From NCBI RefSeq assembly GCF_000384655.1, contig NZ_ARQI01000108.1, positions 1-47,137 of the forward strand: a stretch of DNA of 47,137 nucleotides, in the 5' to 3' direction. This document shows positions 15,464 to 24,041 of this stretch, piece by piece. The notes beneath the pieces were generated by a model. It had not been told where the DNA came from. It did no database searches and saw nothing but the letters and a program-made list of their open reading frames with translations. This stretch comes from Brachyspira innocens ATCC 29796 (lineage in GTDB: Bacteria; Spirochaetota; Brachyspiria; Brachyspirales; Brachyspiraceae). Every line of letters begins with the position of its first letter. Within the stretch, counting starts at the first letter, position 1. Made by a program: the position numbers and the translations under genes.

Positions 15464-16915
15464 TTACTCTATTTTATAAATATTTATATCTTTATTATTA
15501 TCAGTAAAAATATTCTCTCCCAAAGGATAAACAGTAAAAGAACATGATTTTTCGCCTTTATTAATAAATATTTCTAAAACAGATACATCAGCTATTATTC
15601 TAATATCAGATGATAAATCTATTTTTATTTCTATTTTTTGAGCTCCAGACATTCCATCAAATTTTACATCTTTTCTGTCTATGGTTAATATAGCATTATT
15701 CTTATCATAATTTAAATAAAGCCCTTTTTTACTTATGTCAGCAAATAATGTCATATTAAAATTATCTTTTATTTTAAACTCAATATCATAAAGATTTTTA
15801 GTATTTTTTAAATCTTTTAGTCTGCCTTTCCTTTTGTTATTAAATTCTTCTATAGGGTAAGTTTTAAATATTTCATTTTCTATAAGGCATTCTCTAGGTA
15901 TAGTCATCATTCCGCAGAAATTGTTATTACTATCAAAAGGCTTTGACATTCTTATCCAGCCTATCATAATTCTTCTCTCTCTTTGTTTTTTATCATCATA
16001 ATAATTAAAAGTCTGCGGAGCATACATTTCAAAAGATTCGTCTAGTAATCCTTTGCTTTCTATATTAAAGTTAAAATTAGTAAAATCCATTTTGCCTTTT
16101 AAATACATTGCAATATTAGGATATTCTTCACTTCCAGCACCCATAGGAGAGAATATTAAAACATCATCATTATTTAAGTCAAAAAAATCAGGACATTCCC
16201 AACCTAATCCGAATTTATCGCTAGTCCATTTACCTTCAAACTCCCATTTATTAAGATCATCGCTTTTATAAAATACAAGACTTCCTTTTTTATAATCTTC
16301 CGTATCGCCTAGTACAATTCTATAAAAACCTTCTTTAGTTTTGAATACTTTAGGATCTCTCATTAGAGTATTATCTGTAGGCATTATTGAAGGAGGAAGT
16401 ATTTTTTTTAATGAATATCCTCCGTCTTCTGAAACAGCATGTATCTGCGAAGGAGTAAATCCGTTAGGGTCTTCCTGAATAGGTATATTATATTCATTGT
16501 ATTTTATTTTATGGTATTTAACTCCTGTATAAAATATATGAAGTTTGCCGTCTTTCTCAATTGCACTTCCAGAAAAACATCCGTCCTTATCATATTCATT
16601 ATCATATTTTAAGGCTATATTCTCATACTTCCAATTTAGCATATCCTTGCTTGTTGCATGTCCCCAATGCATACAGCCCCAGCAAGGAGCAAAAGGATTA
16701 TACTGATAATATAAATGAAATGAGCTATCATAATAGCATAGTCCGTTAGGGTCATTAAGCCAGTTTGACTCTGGTGTGAAATGGTATTTTGGTCTTAAGC
16801 TTGCATCAAAATTTTTATTATTGAGTGTTTTATTATTATAAATTAAGATACCGATTACAGTTATTATAAAGACTATAAAGATAGCTGATATTATTTTTTT
16901 ATTAATTAATTTCAT
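15464..16915 (-). CDS. Secreted or membrane-anchored GH32 beta-fructosidase
   Basis: A 483-residue glycoside hydrolase family 32 enzyme that hydrolyses sucrose, inulin or levan-type fructosyl bonds. The three catalytic acids are visible: nucleophile Asp55 in WLNDPNG, transition-state stabiliser Asp187 in MRDPKVF and acid/base Glu240 in WECPDFF. A hydrophobic segment at residues 8-26 is a signal peptide or membrane anchor, so the enzyme acts outside the cytoplasm, unlike intracellular sucrose-6-phosphate hydrolases. The C-terminal beta-sandwich is present. AGGA precedes the ATG. The gene stands alone between two related leader sequences, and no sugar transporter is adjacent. The exact substrate is unknown. 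Confidence 0.92.
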   Translation of the reverse strand: MKLINKKIISAIFIVFIITVIGILIYNNKTLNNKNFDASLRPKYHFTPESNWLNDPNGLCYYDSSFHLYYQYNPFAPCWGCMHWGHATSKDMLNWKYENIALKYDNEYDKDGCFSGSAIEKDGKLHIFYTGVKYHKIKYNEYNIPIQEDPNGFTPSQIHAVSEDGGYSLKKILPPSIMPTDNTLMRDPKVFKTKEGFYRIVLGDTEDYKKGSLVFYKSDDLNKWEFEGKWTSDKFGLGWECPDFFDLNNDDVLIFSPMGAGSEEYPNIAMYLKGKMDFTNFNFNIESKGLLDESFEMYAPQTFNYYDDKKQRERRIMIGWIRMSKPFDSNNNFCGMMTIPRECLIENEIFKTYPIEEFNNKRKGRLKDLKNTKNLYDIEFKIKDNFNMTLFADISKKGLYLNYDKNNAILTIDRKDVKFDGMSGAQKIEIKIDLSSDIRIIADVSVLEIFINKGEKSCSFTVYPLGENIFTDNNKDINIYKIE

Positions 16916-16995
16916 GTTTTATCCTATTTATTTTTCAAGGCTTATTAATAATTTGTTATATATAAAATTAATTCTTAATATTATATTAAAAAGCA

Positions 16996-17198
16996 TTTAG
17001 GGAATTATTAAAAAGAATTATTTTTTATTTTGATAGGTTATATTTAAGCTGAATGTAATATAAACTCCTAGAGAATCTTTTATAGTATTATTGTATATAA
17101 TAATATAGTAAATGTCAAGAAGAAGTATTTTTTATTTAATAAAAAGAATGATATTTGAGTTTATAAGTTTTATAAAAAATATTTATACAAAAAATAAA
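16996..17198 (-). repeat. Leader/promoter repeat, copy 2 (upstream of GH32 gene)
   Basis: This copy is colinear with 15082-15371 but lacks about 85 internal bases. Promoter, GGAGTTT and 3' tail are conserved. Together the copies flank the GH32 gene as diverged direct repeats. Confidence 0.6.
17085..17118 (-). promoter_or_regulatory. Sigma-70-type promoter of the GH32 gene
   Basis: On the minus strand TTGACA (17118-17113), a 17-base spacer and TACAAT (17095-17090), within ATTATTATATACAATAATAC (17104-17085). Confidence 0.7.
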
Positions 17199-17223
17199 GG
17201 AGGCAGAATGATTATGCCTCCTA
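17190..17223 (-). terminator. Terminator of the outer-membrane protein gene
   Basis: AGGAGGCA (17198-17205) pairs with TGCCTCCT (17215-17222). On the minus strand it is followed by TTTATTTTTTG. Confidence 0.85.
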
Positions 17224-17238
17224 TTATATTATTATTAA

Positions 17239-17883
17239 TTAAAATCTTAACCCTACTTCAGCTCCTAAATCAAAAGAAGAGAATTTTGTATGGAATGAAG
17301 GATTTGTAGTTTCTGCCAAAGGTATATCATAAGAAGCATATACCCCAAGAACTATATTGAGAGGCAATAGAAAATCTACAGAAGCCTTAACATAAGGTAT
17401 ATATGGATTTTTAAAATTTTCTCTTATCTTTTTTAAATCATATCCCTGAGAAGTATATCCTCCGTCGCTTTCTCTAAAATAGCTGCTTCCTCCCAAAGGT
17501 ATTTTTATTCCAGCTCCTACTCCTATAGACACAAACCAAACATCTATTCTTGGAAGTATACCTATCATTAAGCTGTCAAAAACAAGACCTCCTCTTGAGT
17601 TTTCATCTATTGCTGATTTAAATGCAAATACATCTCTGTTATAGCCTAGATCCAAACCTAAACCGAATGATAAATATTCAAAACCAAAATAATAAGCAGG
17701 CTGAACATGAATATCAAATTCAAAACCAGCATCAGTTTTCAAACTCGATGAATCATTACCATTAAAACTGCTGAAACTTGCTCCAAGAGGAACAATCAAA
17801 CCCAAACTAAATCCTGTTTTAGCCATTAATCCACTGCTAATACTCATAATTAATATACTTGTTATTATTATTAATTTTTTCAT
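17239..17883 (-). CDS. Putative outer-membrane beta-barrel protein
   Basis: A 214-residue protein with a signal peptide (MKKLIIITSILIMSISSGLM, cleavage after AKT or nearby). The mature part has alternating hydrophobic/glycine stretches such as YYFGFEYLSFGLGLDLGYN and VWFVSIGVGAGIKIPLGG and ends in a terminal Phe (GAEVGLRF), the usual end of a barrel recognised for outer-membrane insertion. The size fits an eight-stranded barrel. No specific function can be assigned. AAGGA precedes the ATG, and a strong terminator follows. Confidence 0.75.
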   Translation of the reverse strand: MKKLIIITSILIMSISSGLMAKTGFSLGLIVPLGASFSSFNGNDSSSLKTDAGFEFDIHVQPAYYFGFEYLSFGLGLDLGYNRDVFAFKSAIDENSRGGLVFDSLMIGILPRIDVWFVSIGVGAGIKIPLGGSSYFRESDGGYTSQGYDLKKIRENFKNPYIPYVKASVDFLLPLNIVLGVYASYDIPLAETTNPSFHTKFSSFDLGAEVGLRF

Positions 17884-18100
17884 TTTTAATATCCTTTATT
17901 TATTATTCTATATACAAAAAAATGTAAGGTTATTCTAACTTTTTTGCAAGTAGTTTTTTGTATTTTTAAACTTTCGACTGAATTGTTAAAACATACAAAA
18001 GTTGTAAAATAAGATTGCAATAAATAATAAATAGTATATGTTTTATAAAGGCATTAAAATCTAATAGTTAGACAAAAAATCTAATAAGGACTTAAAAAAT

Positions 18101-19645
18101 ATGCAAGAAAAAATTAATGAACTTAGAAAAAGAAAAGAGAAAATAGAAAAGGCTGGCGGAGAAGACAAAATAGAAGAACGCCATAAAAAAGGAAAATTAA
18201 CTGCAAGAGAACGTATTTTACAGTTATTAGATGAAAATACTTTCTGTGAGATAGATGCTTTTATAGAGCATAGATGCAGTGATTTTGGTATGGAAAAAAA
18301 CAAAGTAGCTGGAGAAGGTGTAGTTACAGGATACGGTAAAATTAACGGAAGACAAGTATGTATATATGCTCAGGACTTTACTGTAATAGGCGGTTCATTA
18401 GGACAAATGCATGCTGCCAAAATTTGTAAAGTACAGGATATGGCAATAAAGTTGGGCTGTCCTTGCATAGGTATTAATGATTCTGGTGGGGCTAGAATAC
18501 AGGAAGGTATTGACTCATTAAGAGGATATGGTGATATTTTCTATAGAAATGTTCAGGCTTCTGGAGTTATACCGCAAATATGTGTTATAATGGGACCTTG
18601 TGCGGGGGGAGCTGTTTATTCACCTGCTTTGATGGATTTTATATTTATGACTGATAAAAGCTCAAACATGTTTATTACTGGTCCTCAAGTAGTAAAAGCT
18701 GTAACAGGAGAACAGGTTTCTGCTGAAGAGCTTGGAGGAGCTTATGTTCACAGTAAAACTTCAGGTGTAGCTTCTTTGATGTTCCCAGATGAAGTTTCTA
18801 CTTTGGAAGGAGTAAAAACATTACTTTCTTATATACCTCAAAATAACTTGGAAGATGTACCTTTAGAAAATACAGGTGATGACCCTAATAGAAACGACGA
18901 AGAATTATCTAATATACTTCCAGACAGTCCTAATAAACCATATGATATTAAAGAAGTTATAAAAAGAGTGGTTGATAATGGAGAGTTCTTTGAGCTTCAG
19001 CCTTTATTTGCCACTAATATAGTTATATGTTTTGCACGTCTTGACGGAAAATCAGTTGGTATAATAGCCAATCAGCCTAATTCTATGGCGGGCGTACTCG
19101 ATATTAATGCAGCGGACAAAGCAGCGAGATTTATACGTTTCTGCGATAGTTTTAATATTCCTTTAATCACATTAGTTGATACTGCAGGATATTTGCCAGG
19201 TGTAGGTCAGGAGCATAATGGAGTTATAAGACATGGTGCTAAACTTTTATATGCTTATTCAGAGGCTACTGCTCCTAAAATTACTCTCATTATAAGAAAA
19301 TCATACGGCGGAGCTTATATAGCTATGTGTTCTAAACATTTAGGGGCTGATATGGTTTATGCTTGGCCTTCTGCTGAGATTGCTGTTATGGGACCAGATG
19401 GAGCTGCCAATATAATATTTAAAAAAGAAATAGATAAAGCTGATGACCCTAAAAAAGTAAGAGCTGAAAAAATAGAAGAGTATAAAAAAGAGTTTGCTAA
19501 TCCTTACAGAGCTGCTGTAAGAGGCTATGTTGATGATGTAATTGAGCCTGAATATACTAGAAGCTATCTTATTAATGCTTTGCAGCTTTTAAAAAGCAAA
19601 AGAGAAACAAGACTTCCTAGAAAACATGGTAATATACCTCTATAA
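18101..19645 (+). CDS. mmdA: Sodium-pumping acyl-CoA decarboxylase, carboxyltransferase alpha subunit (MmdA-like)
   Basis: A 514-residue crotonase-fold carboxyltransferase with two halves: an N-terminal acyl-CoA domain (GINDSGGARIQEG near 125-137 and MGPCAGGAVYSPA) and a C-terminal biotin domain (DTAGYLPGVGQEHNGVIRHGAK near 355-376). This is the architecture of methylmalonyl-CoA decarboxylase alpha and propionyl-CoA carboxylase beta. With the downstream gamma, biotin-carrier and membrane-pump genes it most likely decarboxylates methylmalonyl-CoA while pumping sodium ions. Other acyl-CoA substrates cannot be excluded. AAGGA lies 11 bases upstream of the ATG, and the next gene begins 32 bases after the stop. 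Confidence 0.88.
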   Translation: MQEKINELRKRKEKIEKAGGEDKIEERHKKGKLTARERILQLLDENTFCEIDAFIEHRCSDFGMEKNKVAGEGVVTGYGKINGRQVCIYAQDFTVIGGSLGQMHAAKICKVQDMAIKLGCPCIGINDSGGARIQEGIDSLRGYGDIFYRNVQASGVIPQICVIMGPCAGGAVYSPALMDFIFMTDKSSNMFITGPQVVKAVTGEQVSAEELGGAYVHSKTSGVASLMFPDEVSTLEGVKTLLSYIPQNNLEDVPLENTGDDPNRNDEELSNILPDSPNKPYDIKEVIKRVVDNGEFFELQPLFATNIVICFARLDGKSVGIIANQPNSMAGVLDINAADKAARFIRFCDSFNIPLITLVDTAGYLPGVGQEHNGVIRHGAKLLYAYSEATAPKITLIIRKSYGGAYIAMCSKHLGADMVYAWPSAEIAVMGPDGAANIIFKKEIDKADDPKKVRAEKIEEYKKEFANPYRAAVRGYVDDVIEPEYTRSYLINALQLLKSKRETRLPRKHGNIPL

Positions 19646-19677
19646 TATAAATTATATATCATTTTAAGGAGTGTTAA

Positions 19678-19995
19678 ATGGATCATAATTTAGCTATTAC
19701 AATATTTGGTATACTATCTGTTTTTATAGTCGCTTTAGTTTTTTATATATTATCTGTGGTTTTGGGTATTATATTCAAAAGCAGAAATATTAAAAAAGAA
19801 GAAGAAATTATCAAAGTTGTAGAAGAGAGTAAAACCAAAGAAGAAGACTTGCTTGATGATACTGAGCTTGTCGCTGTTATTACTGCGGCAATTTCAGCTT
19901 ATACAGGTATGTCTAATAATAAATTTATAATTACTTCTATAGAGGAATCTAAAACTCCTATATGGGGTATGGCTGACAGAGTAAATATAAAATAA
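19678..19995 (+). CDS. OadG-like small subunit of the sodium-pumping decarboxylase
   Basis: A 105-residue protein with a single N-terminal transmembrane helix (about residues 7-33), a charged Glu/Lys-rich linker (about 38-60) and a short C-terminal segment (ELVAVITAAISAYTGM...IWGMADRVN) typical of the gamma/delta subunits that hold the decarboxylase complex together at the membrane. AAGGAG precedes the start. It lies between the carboxyltransferase and the biotin carrier. Confidence 0.85.
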   Translation: MDHNLAITIFGILSVFIVALVFYILSVVLGIIFKSRNIKKEEEIIKVVEESKTKEEDLLDDTELVAVITAAISAYTGMSNNKFIITSIEESKTPIWGMADRVNIK

Positions 19996-20101
19996 ATAGT
20001 AAATAGAAAATAATTATTTTTAATAAGGTTTTAAACAATTATAAATAAATTAAGTTTTTATAAAAATAAATGTTAATAAATATTTTGGAGAAGATATCAT
20101 T

Positions 20102-20503
20102 ATGACTAAACAATACAAAATCACTGTTAATGGAAAAACTTATGATGTATCAGTAGAAGAAGTTAAACAAGAGAAAGTAAGAGTTTCTGCACCTGTTGTT
20201 CAGCAGGCACAGACTCAAGCACCTAAACCAGTACAGCAAGCAAAACCAGCGGTTCAGGCAGCTTCTCCTTCTGCTGCTATAGATGAAAATGCTGTATCAG
20301 TAAAAGCAACTATGCCTGGTACTATAGTATCATTTAGTGTTGCTGTTGGAGATAAAGTTACCGAAGGTCAGGTTGTAGCTATATTAGAGGCTATGAAAAT
20401 GGAAAATGAACTTACTGCTCCTGCTTCTGGTGAGGTAAAATCTATACATGTTGAAAAAGGTTCATCTGTAGTTGAAGGTCAAGTTATATTGCAGATTAAG
20501 TAA
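20102..20503 (+). CDS. Biotin carboxyl carrier subunit of the decarboxylase
   Basis: A 133-residue biotin carrier. The N-terminal strand segment (KITVNGKTYDVSVEEV) leads into a flexible Ala/Pro/Gln-rich linker at about 36-63. The C-terminal biotinyl domain carries EAMKMENE, with the biotinylated lysine between the two Met residues near residue 99. It shuttles the carboxyl group from the alpha subunit to the membrane pump. GGAG lies upstream of the ATG. The 106-base gap before it holds no other gene. Confidence 0.93.
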   Translation: MTKQYKITVNGKTYDVSVEEVKQEKVRVSAPVVQQAQTQAPKPVQQAKPAVQAASPSAAIDENAVSVKATMPGTIVSFSVAVGDKVTEGQVVAILEAMKMENELTAPASGEVKSIHVEKGSSVVEGQVILQIK

Positions 20504-20519
20504 TATTTAAGGGGTAGAT

Positions 20520-21647
20520 ATGAATAATGCTTTAGGTTTGGATTTTAACAATTTACTTACTGGTTTTTATCCGCCGACTGTTGCCCAAATTATAATGATA
20601 CTTTTAGGAGCTTATCTTATATATATGTCTATATATTATAAGAGGAAACCTTTGCTTCTCCTTCCTATGGGGGTTGCAATACTAGCTTCTAATATGCCTC
20701 TTCCTAAACTTACAGAAGATGTTGTAAGCCGATTTTTAGGTCTTCTTCATCAGGGAGCTGACAGCGGTATTTATCCAGTATTGGTATTTTTTGCAGTAGG
20801 TACTATGATAGATTTAGGGCTTGTACTTGCTGACCCTAAAAACTTTTTTATAGGTGCTAGTTCGCAGATAGGTATACTTGTAGTATTTTATATTATGAGT
20901 TCTCTAAATATATCAGAAGGCTTATCGGCTGCTACCGCTATTATTGGTGCTGCTGACGGAGCTTTGGCTATGTATATGTCTTCGCTTATTACAGAGCCTA
21001 GATATTTTGCTGCTATTGTTATGGCTGCTTATCTTTATATGGAGCTTCTTCCAGTATTACAGTCTGGGCTTACAAAAGTTTTAACTACTTCTAAAGAAAG
21101 AAAAATTCCTATGAATTATTTAAGACAGGTTTCAAGAGGGGAGAAAATTATATTTGCTGTTATTGCTATGGGGCTTTGCGGTATATTTTTAGCTAATTCT
21201 TTTCCTCTTATAGCGGCTCTTTTATTTGGAAGCATTTTAAGAGAATCTGACATTATTAAAAATTTCTCTGTTACTTTACAGAAATCCTTAACTGGTATAC
21301 TTACTATGCTTATAGGAATGGCAATAGGCTCTTCTGCAACAGCTGATTATTTTATGACATTAGATACTGTTTTAATATTTGTATTTGGAATAGTGTCTTT
21401 AGTATTAAGTACAGCAATCGGTATACTTGCAGCAAAACTTATTAATGTATTATCAGGCGGAAAAGTTAATCCTATAATAGGTTCAGCAGGTTTAAGTGCT
21501 TTTCCAGTTCCTGCTTGGGGAGCACATGTTTATGGTCAGGAGAATAGTTCATCAAACTGTTTGCTTCTTCATGCTATGGCTGTTAATATATCTGGTATTA
21601 TATCAGGTGCTGTTGTTATGGGTATACTTCTTACATTTTTTCATTGA
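20520..21647 (+). CDS. Sodium-translocating decarboxylase, membrane beta subunit
   Basis: A 375-residue polytopic membrane protein with about ten hydrophobic segments. It matches OadB/MmdB/GcdB, which decarboxylates carboxybiotin and exports sodium ions. Known functional positions are partly recognisable: Asp146 in GAADGA (equivalent of OadB Asp203), Asn317 and Gly321 in NPIIGSAGLSA, and Ser326. Two normally strongly conserved stretches differ: DGP reads DGA, and the VPMAAR-type motif reads FPVPAW, with Trp333 where OadB has Arg389. GGGG lies upstream of the ATG. It is the last gene before a strong terminator. Confidence 0.9.
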   Translation: MNNALGLDFNNLLTGFYPPTVAQIIMILLGAYLIYMSIYYKRKPLLLLPMGVAILASNMPLPKLTEDVVSRFLGLLHQGADSGIYPVLVFFAVGTMIDLGLVLADPKNFFIGASSQIGILVVFYIMSSLNISEGLSAATAIIGAADGALAMYMSSLITEPRYFAAIVMAAYLYMELLPVLQSGLTKVLTTSKERKIPMNYLRQVSRGEKIIFAVIAMGLCGIFLANSFPLIAALLFGSILRESDIIKNFSVTLQKSLTGILTMLIGMAIGSSATADYFMTLDTVLIFVFGIVSLVLSTAIGILAAKLINVLSGGKVNPIIGSAGLSAFPVPAWGAHVYGQENSSSNCLLLHAMAVNISGIISGAVVMGILLTFFH

Positions 21648-21684
21648 TATATAATAATATTTTTGAATAAATTAATTGTTTTTT

Positions 21685-21722
21685 GCTCTGCTGTTTTTTA
21701 TAAAAATAGCAGAGTTTTTTAT
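21685..21722 (+). terminator. Terminator of the decarboxylase operon
   Basis: CTCTGCT (21686-21692) pairs with AGCAGAG (21708-21714), the loop can also pair as TTTTT/AAAAA, and a T6 run follows. Confidence 0.9.
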
Positions 21723-21886
21723 TTATTAGACTTGTTTCAAAACTATTTTTATTCAACTTTTGGCAAAGCCCGCTGCTCTGTGTACATCTGGTAATGTGCA
21801 GCCTAAATTCTAGATGAATAAAGCTTAAGTAATTGAGTTTTTAGAAAAGCGTATCCAAGTTTATTGAGAATATGAAAATTATTTTT

Positions 21887-22093
21887 TTATAATTCATCTT
21901 CAGATATTTCAGTTAATTTTAATAACTTTTTCAAAAGACCTATTTTTAAATCATCATTTTTATGTACTGGAATAGATATTCTTAAATCACTTCCAGATTT
22001 TATGTATATAAAATGACTCCCATTAATTCTAGCAAGTATCCAGCCATGCTCTTCTAGTAATTTGCAGAATTTTTTACCGCTTATTGTTTTCAT
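21887..22093 (-). CDS. hicA: HicA-family mRNA interferase toxin
   Basis: A 68-residue double-stranded-RNA-binding-fold toxin. The family pattern is clear: the early helix with GKKFCKLLEEHGW, then the GSHFIY strand with the catalytic His near residue 27, then IPVHKNDDLKIGLLKKLLK. It cleaves mRNA when not bound by HicB. Its ATG overlaps the hicB stop by four bases, so translation is coupled and the antitoxin is made first. It lies in a repeat-rich, gene-poor stretch typical of accessory genes. Confidence 0.9.
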   Translation of the reverse strand: MKTISGKKFCKLLEEHGWILARINGSHFIYIKSGSDLRISIPVHKNDDLKIGLLKKLLKLTEISEDEL

Positions 22094-22290
22094 AAAACTA
22101 CATCAATAGTTTTTATCATATTTTCTTTAGAGTATTCTTCAATATCAACAGAAAGACAGCCTTCAATAGCCTCTTTAATGTTTAATTCTAGTTCTTCCAT
22201 AGTATCAGCCTGAGTAAAGCAGCCTTTTATGGAAGGAACTTCAGCCCATAAACCGTCTTCATCTTCATGAACAATGACTTTAAAAACCAT
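22090..22290 (-). CDS. hicB: HicB-family antitoxin, short form
   Basis: A 66-residue partial RNase-H-fold antitoxin. The core reads FKVIVHEDEDGLWAEVPSIKGCFTQADTMEELELNIKEAI, typical of HicB. Full-length HicB proteins usually add a C-terminal helix-turn-helix or ribbon-helix-helix domain for autorepression; this one ends soon after the core, so DNA binding by itself looks unlikely. GAGGTG precedes the ATG. It is the first gene of the hicBA pair. Confidence 0.88.
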   Translation of the reverse strand: MVFKVIVHEDEDGLWAEVPSIKGCFTQADTMEELELNIKEAIEGCLSVDIEEYSKENMIKTIDVVL

Positions 22291-22610
22291 AAAAACACCT
22301 CAAAATTAATTATATTTTATATTAAATAAAAAACAATATATACATAAAAAAATATGGTTTGTCAAAAATATATTTTTAAATTTTAGTTATTTGTGGGGAC
22401 TAGCCTCACATGTCATACTTCTTTTGTGATACTGTCCGCCTTCGGTGTGACACATACGAAGTACGCCTCACTCTGTGTGCCGTAGGCAGGCGAGAACCAA
22501 AAAGACTGCATTTTTAGCCTAAATTTCTAATATTACCATACATTTAATACATATCTTTAAAATATAAAGTTTTAGTAATTGCGTTTTTCGCTCTGCGTGC
22601 CTTTGGCAAA

Positions 22611-22635
22611 AACTTTTTTGTGCGTCAAAAAAGTT
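22611..22635. repeat. Palindromic element with CAACTTTT/AAAAGTTG-type arms
   Basis: AACTTTTTTG and CAAAAAAGTT are perfect inverted repeats around TGCGT. Similar arms occur at 24018-24041 and 32450-32510. Confidence 0.7.
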
Positions 22636-22689
22636 GATAATTCTATATAAAGTGCATCCGTTGACAAAATAAAATCGTTCCAGTATAAA
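22629..22689 (+). repeat. Promoter-bearing intergenic repeat, copy A
   Basis: About 60 bases nearly identical to 32503-32563. It starts AAAAGTTGATAATTCTATAT and contains TTGACA (22661-22666), a 17-base spacer and TATAAA (22684-22689). No plus-strand gene follows this copy. Confidence 0.75.
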
Positions 22690-22707
22690 TTACCATCGAT
22701 GCTGTAT

Positions 22708-23688
22708 TTATCTCAATCCATATTGATTTTGAATATTTTTTATATTTTCTCTAGCTTCATCGTTGTTAGGGTCTAATTCCAAAGCCTTTTTATAGTCTTT
22801 TAAGGCATCTTTATACTGTCCTAAATCGCTTTTAGCATTTCCTCTGTTATTATAAGTTTCACCATAATATGGATAAAGATCTATAGCTATATCAAAATCT
22901 TTAATTGCTTCTTCATATAGTCCTAATTTCTTTTTAGCTAATGCTCTATTATTAAAGCTAGGCATATCATTAGGATTTAATTCTATAGCTTTATTATAAT
23001 CTTTTATAGCTTCCTCATACTCTCCTAAAGCACTTTTAGCATTTCCTCTGTTGTTATAAGCAGCTAGATAATTAGGATTTAACTCTATAGCTATATTATA
23101 ATCTTTTACTGCTTTTTCATACTGTTTTAAATTATATTTAGATACCCCTCTATTATTATAAATATAGTAGCTATTAGGATCTAGTTCTATAGCTATGCTA
23201 AAATCTTTTATTGCCTCCTCATATTGTTTTAAAATATTTTTAACATTGCCTCTATTATAGTAAGAATCAGGATCATCAGGATTTAACTCTATAGCCTTAT
23301 TAAAATCTTTAATTGCTTCTTCATATTTTCCTAAAACCTTTTTAGTATATCCTCTTTCTAAATAAACATTGCTTTCATTATTGTTTAACTCTATAGATAC
23401 ATCATAGTCTTTGATGGATTCTTCATATAATTCTAAATTGCCTTTAGCCAAACCTCTATTATAATAATAATCGCTATGATTAGGGTTTAGCTCTATAGCC
23501 TTGTCAAAATCTTTAACTGCTTCTTCATATATCTCTAAACTATTTTTTAATATACCTCTAGCATTGTAATATTTTGATTGGCTATTATCAAATTTTATTG
23601 CTTTATCAAAATATTCTAAAGCTTCTTCGTATTTTCCATCTTTATAATAATTAATACCTTCTTCATAATATTTTTCTGATGATAACAT
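22708..23688 (-). CDS. Tetratricopeptide-repeat protein
   Basis: About 326 residues made almost entirely of about nine 34-residue TPR units with the pattern YxNRGxxKxxLxxYEEAIKDFxKAIELNPN. There is no signal peptide or other domain, so it is probably a cytoplasmic protein-interaction scaffold; partners are unknown. The ATG at 23688 and an in-frame GTG at 23700 are both possible starts, and neither has a clear ribosome binding site. The near-identical repeats suggest recent internal duplication. It lies in the repeat-rich region with no operon partner. Confidence 0.85.
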   Translation of the reverse strand: MLSSEKYYEEGINYYKDGKYEEALEYFDKAIKFDNSQSKYYNARGILKNSLEIYEEAVKDFDKAIELNPNHSDYYYNRGLAKGNLELYEESIKDYDVSIELNNNESNVYLERGYTKKVLGKYEEAIKDFNKAIELNPDDPDSYYNRGNVKNILKQYEEAIKDFSIAIELDPNSYYIYNNRGVSKYNLKQYEKAVKDYNIAIELNPNYLAAYNNRGNAKSALGEYEEAIKDYNKAIELNPNDMPSFNNRALAKKKLGLYEEAIKDFDIAIDLYPYYGETYNNRGNAKSDLGQYKDALKDYKKALELDPNNDEARENIKNIQNQYGLR

Positions 23689-23828
23689 ATTAGCACTCAC
23701 AATATTTTTTATTATAAAAATAATATATTTTATTTTTTAGTATTTTCAAGTTGTTATTATTTTAAAATACACTTTTTATTTTAATTTGCAATTATAATTT
23801 TTTATTAAAAAATAATTTATAAAATCAT

Positions 23829-23910
23829 ACCCAAGTTTTATTTGAATTTTAGTGTATTTACCGCACGCAGAGTAAAGCTAAAATTATGAATTTATTTTTA
23901 ATTTATATTT
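23829..23910 (+). repeat. Diverged intergenic direct repeat, copy 1
   Basis: It shares with 24313-24400 an ordered series of words: ACCCAAG, GTATT, ACCGCACGCAGA, CTAAAA and TAATT. Confidence 0.6.
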
Positions 23911-24017
23911 TTGTTATATTAATTGGGCTATAAATATAATTAATACTAAAATTCAAAATAAAGCTGTGAATTTTAAAGGTCTAGTTTTTAAATTAAAGTT
24001 TAAAAGTTATTTTTTAT

Positions 24018-24041
24018 CAACTTTTCCCGCAGCAAAAGTTG
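24018..24041. repeat. Small palindromic element
   Basis: CAACTTTT and AAAAGTTG are perfect inverted repeats around the GC-rich core CCCGCAGC. Confidence 0.7.

Larger units (their letters stand above)
16916..17238. other. Intergenic region with GH32 promoter and degraded leader copy
   Basis: About 320 bases holding the second leader/promoter copy (16996-17198) and the terminator of the next gene. There is no intact ORF; the small ORF seen at 15103-15243 is reduced here to its last codons and lacks an ATG. Confidence 0.6.
22291..22707. other. Repeat-rich intergenic region
   Basis: About 415 bases without a gene. It holds a GC-rich core with CTCTGTGTGCCGTAGGC (22471-22487), a second shortened core at 22591-22607, a 10-bp inverted repeat (22611-22620/22626-22635) and a promoter-bearing repeat at 22629-22689. 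Confidence 0.7.
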
